In this document: positions 16,653 to 25,643 of the stretch, piece by piece | Layout: every line of letters starts with the position of its first letter | Numbering within the stretch: the first letter of the stretch is position 1 | NCBI GenBank assembly: GCA_943362175.1 | Contig: CALRIU020000024.1 | Location: forward strand, 17,046 to 81,045 | Source: UBA4416 sp943362175 | GTDB taxonomy: Bacteria > Bacteroidota > Bacteroidia > B-17B0 > Aurantibacillaceae | Reading direction: 5' to 3' | DNA: 64,000 nucleotides | Program-made: the position numbers and the translations under genes | Notes under the pieces: generated by a model | The model's input: only the letters and a program-made list of their open reading frames with translations | What the model was told of the DNA's origin: nothing | Database searches by the model: none

Positions 16653-17543
16653 TTAATCAACCTTTTCCACATTCTTTTTGGCTTCCTCTACCGCATCTTT
16701 CTGTTTGGAGATTTCCGATTTTTTCTTGTCCTGGTCCGATTCGTTCTTTTTGATATCGTCTTCCGCTTTTTTAATTTTGTTGTTATAGGATTCGATATCC
16801 GATTTCAGGCCTTTGATGTTTTTTTCAAGATCTTTTTGCTGATCCTGTAATTTTTCGAGGATTTTTTTGGAAGCCTTGGCCTGCTCACTTACCGCGCCGG
16901 TACTGGCATCCACCACTTTCTTCTGAATCTCTACCTCGCCTTTTTTCTTTTCCAGCTCAAGCTCTTTTTCCTTAATTTCCTTCTCTGCCTTGCTGATCTT
17001 TCCTTTGTTGTCTTCGATATCGCTTTTCAGGTTTTTATTATCCTTTTCCAGGCTCTTCTGCTCATCTTCCAGCTTCGATTGCACTTTTTCGGCATCTTTC
17101 ACCTTTTGCTGCAATGGCGCTTTGGTTATCTTCACTGCAAAATCCTTCACGATTTTTTCCGCCTCGCTGTATTTGTCTTTATTGTCGGAAGATGCCAGGT
17201 AAGCACCGCCCAGGTCGAAGGCCACGTGCATCTTCACCGTCATCTCTTTCTTATTCTCTTCGAAGGTAGCGTATACATCCACCGGGTTATTGCCGAATTC
17301 CTTGATCAGGATATTGTCGCCGAATACTTCGTTCTTATCGCTTTTTACTTTTTCATTCTTGTAGTCTTTCATCAGGCTTTTCCAGGCGCTTTGCACATCG
17401 TCCTGGGTATTGGCATAAATGGTGGTGCTGATGGCATTCTGAGAGCCGGTAGAGAATTTCTCACTCCCTTCCTTTAACTCGATACGCTGAGCGGATGCGG
17501 CTAAGGTTGCCAGGGAGGCTGCTAAAACTAATGCTGTTTTCAT
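16653..17543 (-). CDS. Secreted coiled-coil protein, 296 aa
   Basis: An exported protein. The ATG at 17543 begins a clean signal peptide (MKTALVLAASLATLAASAQR); the open frame extends upstream without sense. The first 150 residues form a folded domain, and the rest is a long Lys/Glu-rich heptad coiled coil containing repeated blocks such as QKSLEKDNKNLKSDIEDN and QKDLEKNIKGLKSDIESYN, an internal duplication of about 75 residues. This suggests a periplasmic rod or spacer. No family is recognised. Its own terminator follows. Confidence 0.8.
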   Translation of the reverse strand: MKTALVLAASLATLAASAQRIELKEGSEKFSTGSQNAISTTIYANTQDDVQSAWKSLMKDYKNEKVKSDKNEVFGDNILIKEFGNNPVDVYATFEENKKEMTVKMHVAFDLGGAYLASSDNKDKYSEAEKIVKDFAVKITKAPLQQKVKDAEKVQSKLEDEQKSLEKDNKNLKSDIEDNKGKISKAEKEIKEKELELEKKKGEVEIQKKVVDASTGAVSEQAKASKKILEKLQDQQKDLEKNIKGLKSDIESYNNKIKKAEDDIKKNESDQDKKKSEISKQKDAVEEAKKNVEKVD

Positions 17544-17811
17544 AAACTGTTTTTTTAATGGCGTGATTAATTTCACTTTTTTAAAAGTAAGGGTTATTCC
17601 CAAACAAGCCATTACAATATGACAATTTTTTGTTAAAAGACCAGGAGGACTGTTGTGCTTACATGTTTCTGTTTGTAAATCGCAGAGCTCAACAGTATCA
17701 TTTAGATGGGAGATTGATTACTCCGCTATATCTGCAAGCATAAAAATCAGGGCGTGCCGGCGAAAGCCGTCAGGCTTTTCGTTTCAATCTTTTGGCCTTG
17801 CACTTCGGCTG

Positions 17812-17835
17812 CCCCTTCGACTTCGCTCAGGGTGA
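17812..17835. repeat. Isolated TTCGACTTCGCTCA repeat arm
   Basis: CCCCTTCGACTTCGCTCAGG followed by GTGAC is a member of the family seen at 5101-5676 and 6076-6188. Here it is a single arm, without the tandem unit or a nearby GIY-YIG gene. Confidence 0.75.
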
Positions 17836-17942
17836 CAGCCCAGTGCCCGGCCAAAAGTATTTCCACGGCTCCCGATAGCTATCTGGACCTTCACGCGGCC
17901 CTAACGCCAGGAGTGGGGTTTAATCTTCTTATTGAGGGACAA

Positions 17943-18035
17943 GCGCGCGCCAGGGATAGAGCCATTGCCTGAGCTCTTTTTTGCAGGCCTTTTCCACTGC
18001 AAAAAAAGCGAGTGGCGAAAGCCCGCCCGGGCGCC
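17943..18035 (-). repeat. Dispersed GC-rich repeat, copy 2
   Basis: On the minus strand it begins GGCGCCCGGGCGGGCT, then TCGCCACTCGCT, holds an inner hairpin (TTTGCAGTGGAAAAGGCCTGCAAA), and ends GAGCTC... ATCCCTGGCGCG. The order of blocks is that of 701-800; the inner loop differs. Confidence 0.7.
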
Positions 18036-18120
18036 CAAAGATTATCCTTTTTTTAACAGAGCAAATGCATGATGCATTTTATCTTTCACGCCAACTTGTT
18101 GGCTTTGAAATGGGAGGATT

Positions 18121-18699
18121 TTAACTTTCCTTCTCCACATCCGTTACACCGCCCGACACGATGAACTTCATGGCTTCGCCGCCTTCCACGTCGATCGGCT
18201 TAATCTGCTCTCTCGGCACAATCACCAGTCTTCCGGAGAAGGAATAGGAATACGGCAAATAAACGGAAACCTTATCGTTGATGCCCCAGTCGCTCAGGTC
18301 GTCCTGGGTAATAAAGCCCAGCTCCTCGATGTTGGCCTGCGGGTTGGTAAGCACCAGCACAGGCTTGGTAAAACGTTTTTTATTGCCCATGAAGGCATTC
18401 ATAAAATCTTTGATCGGCGAGTAGACATGGCGGACGAAAGGAGCATGCTCCAGCTTTTCCTCAAAGAATGCAAACAGGCGCTTGAACAAAAACGAGGAGG
18501 CCAGCATGCCGATGACGGTAATGATGACCAGCACGCACACAATGGAGATCAGCGTGTCGAACACCGGGTAGCCGGTAAGCCCCACAAAGGAAAACAATCC
18601 TTCGAAGAACTGGAACAGCTTCACAAACACAATGAGTGTGATGCCGAAAGGGATACAGAGCACAAGGCCCTGAAGGAAATATTTCAGTAGATTGTTCAT
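18121..18699 (-). CDS. DUF502 family membrane protein
   Basis: A protein of 192 aa. Two N-terminal membrane helices are seen (YFLQGLVLCIPFGITLIVF and TLISIVCVLVIITVIGMLAS) in the DUF502 pattern, followed by the conserved VYSPIKDFMNAFMG segment and a soluble C-terminal beta domain with VSVYLPYSYSFSGRLVIVP. The function of the family is unknown. It lies eight bases after hemF and is probably the last gene of the LysM protein-hemF operon. Confidence 0.9.
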   Translation of the reverse strand: MNNLLKYFLQGLVLCIPFGITLIVFVKLFQFFEGLFSFVGLTGYPVFDTLISIVCVLVIITVIGMLASSFLFKRLFAFFEEKLEHAPFVRHVYSPIKDFMNAFMGNKKRFTKPVLVLTNPQANIEELGFITQDDLSDWGINDKVSVYLPYSYSFSGRLVIVPREQIKPIDVEGGEAMKFIVSGGVTDVEKES

Positions 18700-18707
18700 C
18701 GTTTATT

Positions 18708-19631
18708 TTAAGCCCAGGCCACGCCCTTTTTAAGCTTGCTCAGGGTTTCCTGCTCCGGAGATCCAGCTGCCGTTTTGTAGTCATAGATCCAGCCGGCCTG
18801 TGCCGGAAGGCTCATCAGGATAGATTCCACGCGACCGTTGGTTTCCAATCCGAATTTCGTTCCCTTGTCGTATACCAGGTTAAACTCTACATAACGCCCA
18901 CGACGCAGGAGCTGCCATTGCTTGTTCTGTTCATCAAAGGCTTTGTCTTTGTTTCTGCGGATGAGTTCTGTATATACCGGGGCAAAAGCCTCGCCCACTT
19001 CTTTCCAGAACGCCAGGTTCTGTTCAAAGCTCATGCCTGCCCGCTCGTTGAGGCGATCGAAGAAAATCCCGCCAATGCCGCGTGTTTCCTTGCGGTGCGG
19101 GATGTAAAAATAATCGTCGGCCCAGGTTTTAAACTCCGGGTAGTAGGCAGGATTGTGCTTATCGCATACGGCCTTCAATTGCTGATGGAACCAGGCAGCA
19201 TCTTCATCCACAATGTAATGCGGTGTGAGGTCGATGCCTCCACCCAACCAGCGGGTGCCGTTGCTCATCTCGAAATAGCGGATGTTCATGTGGATGATCG
19301 GAACCATCGGGCTTTGCGGATGGATGACAATGGATACACCGGTGGCAAAGAAAGTCAGACCTTCGCGGTTGCCTGCCTGTGCCGAGCCGCTGTGCGCAGT
19401 CTCCTTAAACAAAAAATCAGGCGCTTTACCACTCACCGCCGAAAACATGACACCGCCTTTTTCGATCACGGCGCCGTTCTCCATCACCCGGGAGCGCCCA
19501 CCGCCGCCCTCTTCCCTGCTCCACTGCTCTTCTTTGAATGTTGCCTTGCCATCCGCCTGTTCGAGCGACTGGCAGATATTATCCTGCAGGTTCTGCAACC
19601 AAGCGGAAATAGTTTCCCGGTTTACTTCCAT
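18708..19631 (-). CDS. hemF: Oxygen-dependent coproporphyrinogen III oxidase
   Basis: HemF converts coproporphyrinogen III to protoporphyrinogen IX with O2 in haem synthesis. The 307-aa length fits. Conserved blocks are SRVMENGAVIEKGGVMFS, a long central block with MNIRYFEM and GGIDLTPHY, the KETRGIGGIFFD segment, and RYVEFNLVYDKGTKFGL near the C-terminus. The start overlaps the end of the upstream LysM protein gene by ten bases, so translation is probably coupled. It implies that the organism can make haem aerobically. Confidence 0.97.
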   Translation of the reverse strand: MEVNRETISAWLQNLQDNICQSLEQADGKATFKEEQWSREEGGGGRSRVMENGAVIEKGGVMFSAVSGKAPDFLFKETAHSGSAQAGNREGLTFFATGVSIVIHPQSPMVPIIHMNIRYFEMSNGTRWLGGGIDLTPHYIVDEDAAWFHQQLKAVCDKHNPAYYPEFKTWADDYFYIPHRKETRGIGGIFFDRLNERAGMSFEQNLAFWKEVGEAFAPVYTELIRRNKDKAFDEQNKQWQLLRRGRYVEFNLVYDKGTKFGLETNGRVESILMSLPAQAGWIYDYKTAAGSPEQETLSKLKKGVAWA

Positions 19632-21445
19632 CCTAATTTCTGTAGCTTGTAATCTGAGTATTTATAAATGAAGACCGCCCTGTTTTCGAAGCCGGTTTCC
19701 TCGTCCGGCCTGTAGAACTCAAAGCCGGTGCTGAGGCCCTGTGCCGGAAAGCGGTCGAGGCTGTTGATAAAGCCAGGCCCCTGCATTTTGAGCTGTGTAA
19801 GGTAATACATGGCCACATCGAAGCCCTGGAAAAAATATTCGCTCGGATCGGTGGTATAGAAGCTCTGGTAATATTTCACCAGGTGCTGTTGCAGGGAATC
19901 CTTACAGTTAAGCCCCGTAGAGCTGGCAAAGGTAAAGTGCAGATCGTTCAGGTAGTCCTGGTCGAGGTTATCGATGTTGGCCACATTGCTGAATCCCAGC
20001 AGCACAATGTCTTTTTTATTGGAGAATACATACAGCTGCGTGATCACGTCCTGCAGGTACACCGGGTTATTGGTAAGCAATACCACCACATTTCTTCTAC
20101 CGGCTACATAAGCCCCTTTAATGCCCGCCAATCCTTTTACCTCTGTGATGCTGTCGCGAAGGGTTTTGCCGATGCGCAGCAACTCTGCATTATAGCGCTC
20201 TTTAAATGCTTTCACATAAGCCTGGTCCTTGGCGGTGGTATTCACCAGGATTACCTTGCTGCCCGACATCAGGGAGTCGATGCAGTAATCGGCCAGGCCC
20301 TCGATCATGGTAAACTGTGAAGGTGTAATTTTGCTGGACAGCGGATTTTTGAACAGGATCTTGTTTTGCTGTGTGAGCGGAGAGATCGTCGGGATGCCTA
20401 AGGGGCCCGCGTACGAAGATACCGTTTTGAAAGCGCCCGGATACAAAGGGCCGAAGATCATATCGAGCGATTTGAACTCTTCCGAGCGGCAAATGCTTTG
20501 CACCTTGGCCGAATCGCGCTCCTGCAGGTCATAGATATTGAGGGTCACGTCAAAATCTTTAGCCTGGAGGGAATCCACCGCTTTTTTGAAACCTGTATAA
20601 AAATCGAGGGCCAGCGCCTGTGTGGCCGGAAAGCCGGATTTACTGTGGGCCAGGGCATCAATGTCGATCTGATCGCTTTCCGCTAATTTAAACGGCAGGA
20701 ACAAGCCGATGGTATAGTTTGTTTTTTTAGGCCTGCTGCCAGAGGCAACAGTTGCTGTCGGCTGGCTTAACGGTTCTGCCTGGGTAATCAGCGTGTTCGC
20801 TGAAGTGGTTAAGGTTGTTTTTGGAAGCTTCACAACCTGGCCTGTTTTTACACCTGCCTGGGCTCCCGGGTTCCAGCGGTAAAACTCTTCCTGGGTGATA
20901 TTGAAGCGGCGGGTAAGTCCATAAGCCGTTTCACCGGCGGCTACGGTATACAGCATCGTATCTCTTACCGCAACTTTAGTTGGAAGCGAGGAGCTTTTTT
21001 TCTTTTCACCAATGATGACAAAATCACCTTCCTTTAAACCCGCGCTCACAGTAGGGTTCCAGGCTGCCAGCTTTTTCTCGTCGATGGCATATTTCTTCGT
21101 AATGGCGTAAACCGTTTCTCCTTTTTTGACGCGGTGGTACACATAGCGGTTGGTGTCGATGGCCGGTTTCTGCACCAGCGATTCCATCGGCACTTTCAGC
21201 TCCTGTCCCGGTTTCAGGCCGTCGATGGCTTCGTCGTTTTCCGCGAGGATGGAATTCACATCCATATTATAGAGCTTGGCAATGGCATACAGGCTTTGCC
21301 CCTTCTCCACTTTGTGGATATAGTACTTTTTACCGTTGATGGTACGGATGTCTGTGGACCTGGTCTGGGAAAAAGAAGCAACGGCTAAAAGACAAAAGAT
21401 AAAAGACCAGCCCAGTTTAAAAAAGATATGTTTTTGTTTATTCAT
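19622..21445 (-). CDS. LysM and periplasmic-binding-fold protein, 607 aa
   Basis: An exported cell-wall protein. The ATG at 21445 is followed by a signal peptide (FFKLGWSFIFCLLAVASFSQ). Three LysM motifs follow, beginning at IHKVEKGQSLYAIAKLYN, YHRVKKGETVYAITKKYA and YTVAAGETAYGLTRRFN, which should bind peptidoglycan. From about residue 240 the protein has the type 1 periplasmic-binding fold of ABC amino-acid receptors (TNYTIGLFLPFKLAE, YDLQERDSAKVQ, FGPLYPGAFK, PTISPLTQQN). The same combination is widespread in Bacteroidota, and its ligand is unknown. It heads the operon with hemF and DUF502. Confidence 0.88.
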   Translation of the reverse strand: MNKQKHIFFKLGWSFIFCLLAVASFSQTRSTDIRTINGKKYYIHKVEKGQSLYAIAKLYNMDVNSILAENDEAIDGLKPGQELKVPMESLVQKPAIDTNRYVYHRVKKGETVYAITKKYAIDEKKLAAWNPTVSAGLKEGDFVIIGEKKKSSSLPTKVAVRDTMLYTVAAGETAYGLTRRFNITQEEFYRWNPGAQAGVKTGQVVKLPKTTLTTSANTLITQAEPLSQPTATVASGSRPKKTNYTIGLFLPFKLAESDQIDIDALAHSKSGFPATQALALDFYTGFKKAVDSLQAKDFDVTLNIYDLQERDSAKVQSICRSEEFKSLDMIFGPLYPGAFKTVSSYAGPLGIPTISPLTQQNKILFKNPLSSKITPSQFTMIEGLADYCIDSLMSGSKVILVNTTAKDQAYVKAFKERYNAELLRIGKTLRDSITEVKGLAGIKGAYVAGRRNVVVLLTNNPVYLQDVITQLYVFSNKKDIVLLGFSNVANIDNLDQDYLNDLHFTFASSTGLNCKDSLQQHLVKYYQSFYTTDPSEYFFQGFDVAMYYLTQLKMQGPGFINSLDRFPAQGLSTGFEFYRPDEETGFENRAVFIYKYSDYKLQKLGWK

Positions 21446-21581
21446 TTGATTGAAAACCCTTCGACTCTCACGACGCATTGGGACATTACATTAAAATTAC
21501 GCGATGATGCGGCTTCGAGTGCCTCAGCCACCGCTATTCATAAACTTTTTGCTTCTTCAACGCTCTATCTCTCCTACTGAT

Positions 21582-23111
21582 TTATTCCCACTCAATGGTA
21601 GCCGGGGGCTTGGAGCTGATGTCGTACACCACCCTGTTCACCCCTTTCACCTTATTGATAATTTCATTCGAGATCTTTGCCAGGAATTCGTAAGGCAGAT
21701 GGCACCAGTCGGCGGTCATCCCATCGGTAGAAGATACCGCACGAAGCGCCACCACTTTTTCGTAGGTACGTTCATCGCCCATCACACCGACGCTTTGAAT
21801 CGGCAAAAGGATGGCGCCTGCCTGCCACACATCATTATACAGTCCCGCCGTTTTCAGGCCCTCGATGAAAATAGAATCCACTTCCTGCAGCAACTGTACT
21901 TTCTCGGCTGTAATGTCACCGAGGATGCGAATGGCTAAGCCAGGCCCCGGGAAAGGGTGGCGGCCAATCAGGGAAGCATCGATGCCCAGGGCTTTTCCTA
22001 CCCGGCGTACTTCATCCTTGAAGAGGCTGCGCAAAGGCTCTACCACGCTCAGCTTCATATAATCAGGCAAGCCGCCCACATTATGATGCGATTTAATGGT
22101 TGCCGAAGGGCCGTTTACCGAGAGGCTTTCAATCACATCGGGATAAATGGTTCCCTGTCCGAGCCATTTGGCGTCGGTAATGGTTTTCGATTCGTCGTCG
22201 AACACATCGATAAATACCTTGCCAATGGCTTTACGCTTGGCTTCAGGATCCGACAGGCCTTTCAGCGCATCGTAGAAACGCTGCTTTGCGTTCACACCCT
22301 TTACGTTCAGGCCCATGTGCTTATAAGAATCGAGCACCGCTTCAAATTCGTTTTTACGCAGGAGGCCGTTGTCCACAAAAATGCAATGTAAATTGGCACC
22401 AATGGCTTTGTGCAATAACACGGCAGCCACCGAGCTATCCACACCGCCGGAAAGGCCTAATACAACTTTATCGCTTCCTAATTTTTGTTTCAGCTCGGCA
22501 ACAGTAGTGTCGATGAAGGAGTCGGAAGTCCAGGTGCCTTTGCAGCCGCAGATGCCCTTCACGAAATTGGTGAGCAGGAGCGCGCCATCCGTGGAGTGGT
22601 ATACTTCGGGATGGAACTGGATGCCCCAGGTCTGCTCGCCTTTGATGGCATAGCCTGCGACCTTCACATCGGCAGTGCTGGCAATCACGGTATAGTGTTC
22701 AGGAACTTTAATGATGGTATCGGCATGGCTCATCCATACCTGCGATCCGCTTGGAACGCCTTTGAATAAGGGATCTGAACCCTCCACGAAGCTTAAATTG
22801 GCACGGCCGTATTCGCGGGAGCTTGATTTGCCCACCTCTCCGCCATAAAAATGCGATAAGAGCTGGGCACCGTAGCAAACGCCTAATACCGGCAATTTGC
22901 CTTTGATCTGTGTCAGATCCGGGTTCAGGGGATCGTCCTGGCGAACGCTGTGCGGGCTGCCGGAAAGGATGACTCCTTTGATGTCAGGACTTAAGGCCGG
23001 GATTTTGTTATAAGGATGAATTTCACAATAGACATTCATTTCGCGCAGGCGGCGCGCAATTAATTGGGTGAATTGTGAACCGAAGTCGAGGATTAAAATT
23101 TGTTCTTGCAT
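21582..23111 (-). CDS. guaA: GMP synthase (glutamine-hydrolysing)
   Basis: GuaA aminates XMP to GMP using glutamine and ATP. Domain order is complete: class I amidotransferase (catalytic GVCYGAQLL; the His-Glu pair in FHPEVYHS), ATP pyrophosphatase (P-loop LSGGVDSSVAA) and the C-terminal dimerisation domain ending SSKPPATIEWE. At 509 aa it is of normal length. ATG 23111 is chosen over an upstream in-frame TTG. A TATCTTTG promoter element lies ten bases before it, giving a very short leader. Confidence 0.98.
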   Translation of the reverse strand: MQEQILILDFGSQFTQLIARRLREMNVYCEIHPYNKIPALSPDIKGVILSGSPHSVRQDDPLNPDLTQIKGKLPVLGVCYGAQLLSHFYGGEVGKSSSREYGRANLSFVEGSDPLFKGVPSGSQVWMSHADTIIKVPEHYTVIASTADVKVAGYAIKGEQTWGIQFHPEVYHSTDGALLLTNFVKGICGCKGTWTSDSFIDTTVAELKQKLGSDKVVLGLSGGVDSSVAAVLLHKAIGANLHCIFVDNGLLRKNEFEAVLDSYKHMGLNVKGVNAKQRFYDALKGLSDPEAKRKAIGKVFIDVFDDESKTITDAKWLGQGTIYPDVIESLSVNGPSATIKSHHNVGGLPDYMKLSVVEPLRSLFKDEVRRVGKALGIDASLIGRHPFPGPGLAIRILGDITAEKVQLLQEVDSIFIEGLKTAGLYNDVWQAGAILLPIQSVGVMGDERTYEKVVALRAVSSTDGMTADWCHLPYEFLAKISNEIINKVKGVNRVVYDISSKPPATIEWE

Positions 23112-23120
23112 AGTAGCCGA

Positions 23121-23128
23121 CAAAGATA
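23121..23128 (-). promoter_or_regulatory. Putative guaA -7 element (TATCTTTG)
   Basis: On the minus strand TATCTTTG matches the Bacteroidota TAnnTTTG element. Ten bases separate it from the guaA ATG, so the transcript would have a leader of only a few bases. No clear -33 TTG is seen. Confidence 0.5.
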
Positions 23129-23313
23129 GCTAAATCTTTCGTTTTAAAGGGAAAGGCCGCCAAATAACTTGTGAAAAGAAAATAAACAAACCCGCCTCGC
23201 CGGGGAGAAAATGAATGAAAATCAGATTTTTTACAGACTCAGGCAACCAATCTTTCAAACAAGCTGTCTTATACACAAACGCTGTCATTAAAACCTATAA
23301 TACGTATTTTATC

Positions 23314-24198
23314 ATGAAAACCATTACTCATATTGCTTCCTTATGTCTCCTGCTATATTCTTTTACAGAAATAGAGGCCATGAGTACGTCCGGTTATACC
23401 TTTACTCCTGTGTGCAATCCTTCCGTTACTATTGGGAGCATTAGCGCTACCACTGATTGCTTTTCCCTGTCATCATCGGTATTGCATCCAGGAGCACCCG
23501 ACAGCTATTATACCTGGAATTTTGGTGATGGTACGCCCTCGGAAACCGGTAGAATGCTGAACCACTGCTATGCCTCGGAAACCACAGCCGGAAATACCAC
23601 ACGAACTGTTACCTTAAGCTATTTCAATCCTGTACTGAATTGTGCAGGCAGTGCCACTGCCACCCTGAATGTAAGTGTGATTTCGGCTCCGCCCTGCTTT
23701 AATGTACCACCTGATTTTACATTAGCTGCCTCTACGGTAACGGTATGGGCAGGTGTAGCCATTCCGGAAATCATGACGAGCTACGATTACGGAGACGGTA
23801 CGCCGGTCATTTCAAATGCGATTCATACCTATGCAGCCTGTGGTAATTACATTGTACGCATCAGGAGTTGGGATATGAATATGCCTAATACAGTCTGCCA
23901 GAATTTTGTGGCCGTTAACATCAGCTGCTCTGTACCTATGGGAATCCATGAGCTTCATAATGATGATTTTCTTTCCGTGTTCCCCAACCCAACTTCGGAT
24001 CTGATTTATATAAAAGCCAAAGAGCCTGTAAAAAGCATCACGATCACAGATCCTTCCGGAAGAACGGTACTATCGGAAACACCGTTAAACCCAACAGAAC
24101 CGTCGCTGGAAGCAGGTCATTTAGCGCCAGGAACCTATTTTATGAGTGTCGGGCTTGATTCAGGGCTCCGCAGAACTATTCTTTTTGTCAAACACTAA
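23314..24198 (+). CDS. Secreted PKD-domain protein with T9SS sorting domain
   Basis: A cargo protein of the type IX secretion system, about 294 aa. The ATG at 23314 starts a signal peptide (MKTITHIASLCLLLYSFTE). Two PKD-like beta domains follow, with YYTWNFGDGTPSETG and SYDYGDGTPVISNAIHTY. The last 75 residues are a type A sorting domain: FLSVFPNPTSDLIYIKA, ITDPSGRTVLSE, LEAGHLAPGTYFMSV. It should be surface-attached or released. No catalytic residues are evident, so adhesion or structure is more likely than enzyme activity. Confidence 0.85.
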   Translation: MKTITHIASLCLLLYSFTEIEAMSTSGYTFTPVCNPSVTIGSISATTDCFSLSSSVLHPGAPDSYYTWNFGDGTPSETGRMLNHCYASETTAGNTTRTVTLSYFNPVLNCAGSATATLNVSVISAPPCFNVPPDFTLAASTVTVWAGVAIPEIMTSYDYGDGTPVISNAIHTYAACGNYIVRIRSWDMNMPNTVCQNFVAVNISCSVPMGIHELHNDDFLSVFPNPTSDLIYIKAKEPVKSITITDPSGRTVLSETPLNPTEPSLEAGHLAPGTYFMSVGLDSGLRRTILFVKH

Positions 24199-24228
24199 AT
24201 CTTATACCATAACCAATTCACTAAAACT

Positions 24229-25071
24229 ATGAAAACAATCTTTACCATTGCCAGTGCCCTGCTTATACACATCAACTCTTCCAAAGCCCAGACTACCTTG
24301 CCTTATTTCACCGGCTTTGATAATGCCACACAAACTGCCGGATGGCAGGAATTCAGGAAAGGGAACGGAGACCCGAACGTTAAATGGGACTATTCTACTT
24401 TCGGGGCTTACTCTGCGCCTGCCAGCCTCTCCCATCTTTACCCGGTAGGAGGCACGGGAACTACCGACAACTGGTTTGTATCACCTGGCTTTAGCCTTCC
24501 GGCAGGAGGTAAAGTGGATTCCGTACGCTGTGCCTTTTCAGGGTTCGGAATGCCATCTTCTGCTGATACCGTTGCTTTGTACCTTTTGATTGGGTCTCCT
24601 GATCCGGCATTGGCTGGCTCCAAAAGGTTGTTGCTCGATTACAGGGGAAGCGAGTATTCCAATGACAACACCTGGAGGAAACATACGGTCTCTGTTTCTT
24701 CTGCCACAGGGACCTGTTACCTGGCAATAAGGTATAAAACCATTAATAACTGGTTGGATGTGAAATTTGATAATATTAAGATCAGTGCCACTACAGCTAC
24801 GTCCATTTACAACAAATTCCTTCAACAGGAGGGTATCGGGGTTTATCCGAATCCGGCTTCAGGGGAGTTGAACATTCAGTTTAATGATCAGCCGGCTGTT
24901 CCGGTTCTTATAAAAATATATAATCTGTTAGGCGAGTTGCAAACTGAACAGAAAGTGATAGGAGATGAATCTTTACCTCTTAATTTAAAAAACGGGACGT
25001 ATTTTTACAGCATTATCACGGATGATGGTGAGCAATGTAAATCGGGAAAGCTGATGGTACAAAACCCATAA
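24229..25071 (+). CDS. Secreted protein with choice-of-anchor J-like and T9SS sorting domains
   Basis: A 280-aa protein with a signal peptide (KTIFTIASALLIHINSSKAQ). The N-terminal domain resembles the choice-of-anchor J/MAM-like jelly roll (PYFTGFDNATQTAGWQ, then TDNWFVSPGFSLPAGGKVD and YLAIRYKTINNWLDVKFDN). The C-terminal 75 residues form a T9SS type A sorting domain (IGVYPNPASGELNIQF, IYNLLGELQ, LKNGTYFYSI). It follows the other T9SS gene by 30 bases in the same direction, and the sigma factor gene follows after 17 bases. Confidence 0.85.
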   Translation: MKTIFTIASALLIHINSSKAQTTLPYFTGFDNATQTAGWQEFRKGNGDPNVKWDYSTFGAYSAPASLSHLYPVGGTGTTDNWFVSPGFSLPAGGKVDSVRCAFSGFGMPSSADTVALYLLIGSPDPALAGSKRLLLDYRGSEYSNDNTWRKHTVSVSSATGTCYLAIRYKTINNWLDVKFDNIKISATTATSIYNKFLQQEGIGVYPNPASGELNIQFNDQPAVPVLIKIYNLLGELQTEQKVIGDESLPLNLKNGTYFYSIITDDGEQCKSGKLMVQNP

Positions 25072-25088
25072 TTTTTTTGCGCAAGTAG

Positions 25089-25643
25089 GTGACGGATCCT
25101 TCTGAATTAATAAAACGATGTAAAGCGAAAGAGCCTGCGGGTTTTGAGCTGTTGTACAAAACCTATTACAGTGTATTGTACGGCATTGCCCTGAGGTATG
25201 CTAAGAGCGCGGAAGAAGCTGAAGATGTCCTGCAGGATTCCTTTATCAAGGTATTTAACAGCATTCAGAGCTACCAGGGAGAAGGTTCCTTTGACGGTTG
25301 GCTAAAGCGCATCGTTCAATATACGGCGATCAACAGCTACCGCAGTCAGCTGAAGTTCAGCCTGTACATTGATGTATCTGATCAGGAATTACTCTTGAGC
25401 GACGATAGTCCTGAAGCCATTTTTGAAAGCCTGGAAGCTAAAGAGATCATTACGCTTTTAAACAAGCTTCCCGAGGGTTACCGACTTATTTTAAACCTGT
25501 ACTCCATTGATGGCTATAGCCATAAGGAGATTGCTCAGATGATGAATATTAATGAAGGGACTTCGAAATCCCAGCTTTTTAAAGCCAAAAAATATTTAAA
25601 AAGTCTATTGGAAACTCACTCAAAACAAAAAATTGCAGGATGA
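25089..25643 (+). CDS. ECF-type RNA polymerase sigma factor
   Basis: A sigma-70 factor of the extracytoplasmic function group, 184 aa, starting at GTG. Region 2 contains FELLYKTYYSVLYGIALRY, EEAEDVLQDSFIKVFNSI and GSFDGWLKRIVQYTAINSYR. Region 4 contains LNKLPEGYRLILNLYSIDG and YSHKEIAQMMNINEGTSKSQ. It overlaps the next gene by four bases (ATGA). Tight linkage to a membrane protein with a cytoplasmic N-terminal part implies control by that partner. Confidence 0.95.
   Translation: MTDPSELIKRCKAKEPAGFELLYKTYYSVLYGIALRYAKSAEEAEDVLQDSFIKVFNSIQSYQGEGSFDGWLKRIVQYTAINSYRSQLKFSLYIDVSDQELLLSDDSPEAIFESLEAKEIITLLNKLPEGYRLILNLYSIDGYSHKEIAQMMNINEGTSKSQLFKAKKYLKSLLETHSKQKIAG

Larger units (their letters stand above)
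17544..18120. other. Repeat-rich intergenic region
   Basis: There is no credible gene in 577 bases. The region contains a TTCGACTTCGCTCA arm followed by GGGTGAC (17812-17835), an imperfect CCCGATAGCTATC palindrome (17870-17887) and the inverted copy of the GC-rich repeat (17943-18035). Short open frames here are translations of these repeats. Confidence 0.6.
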
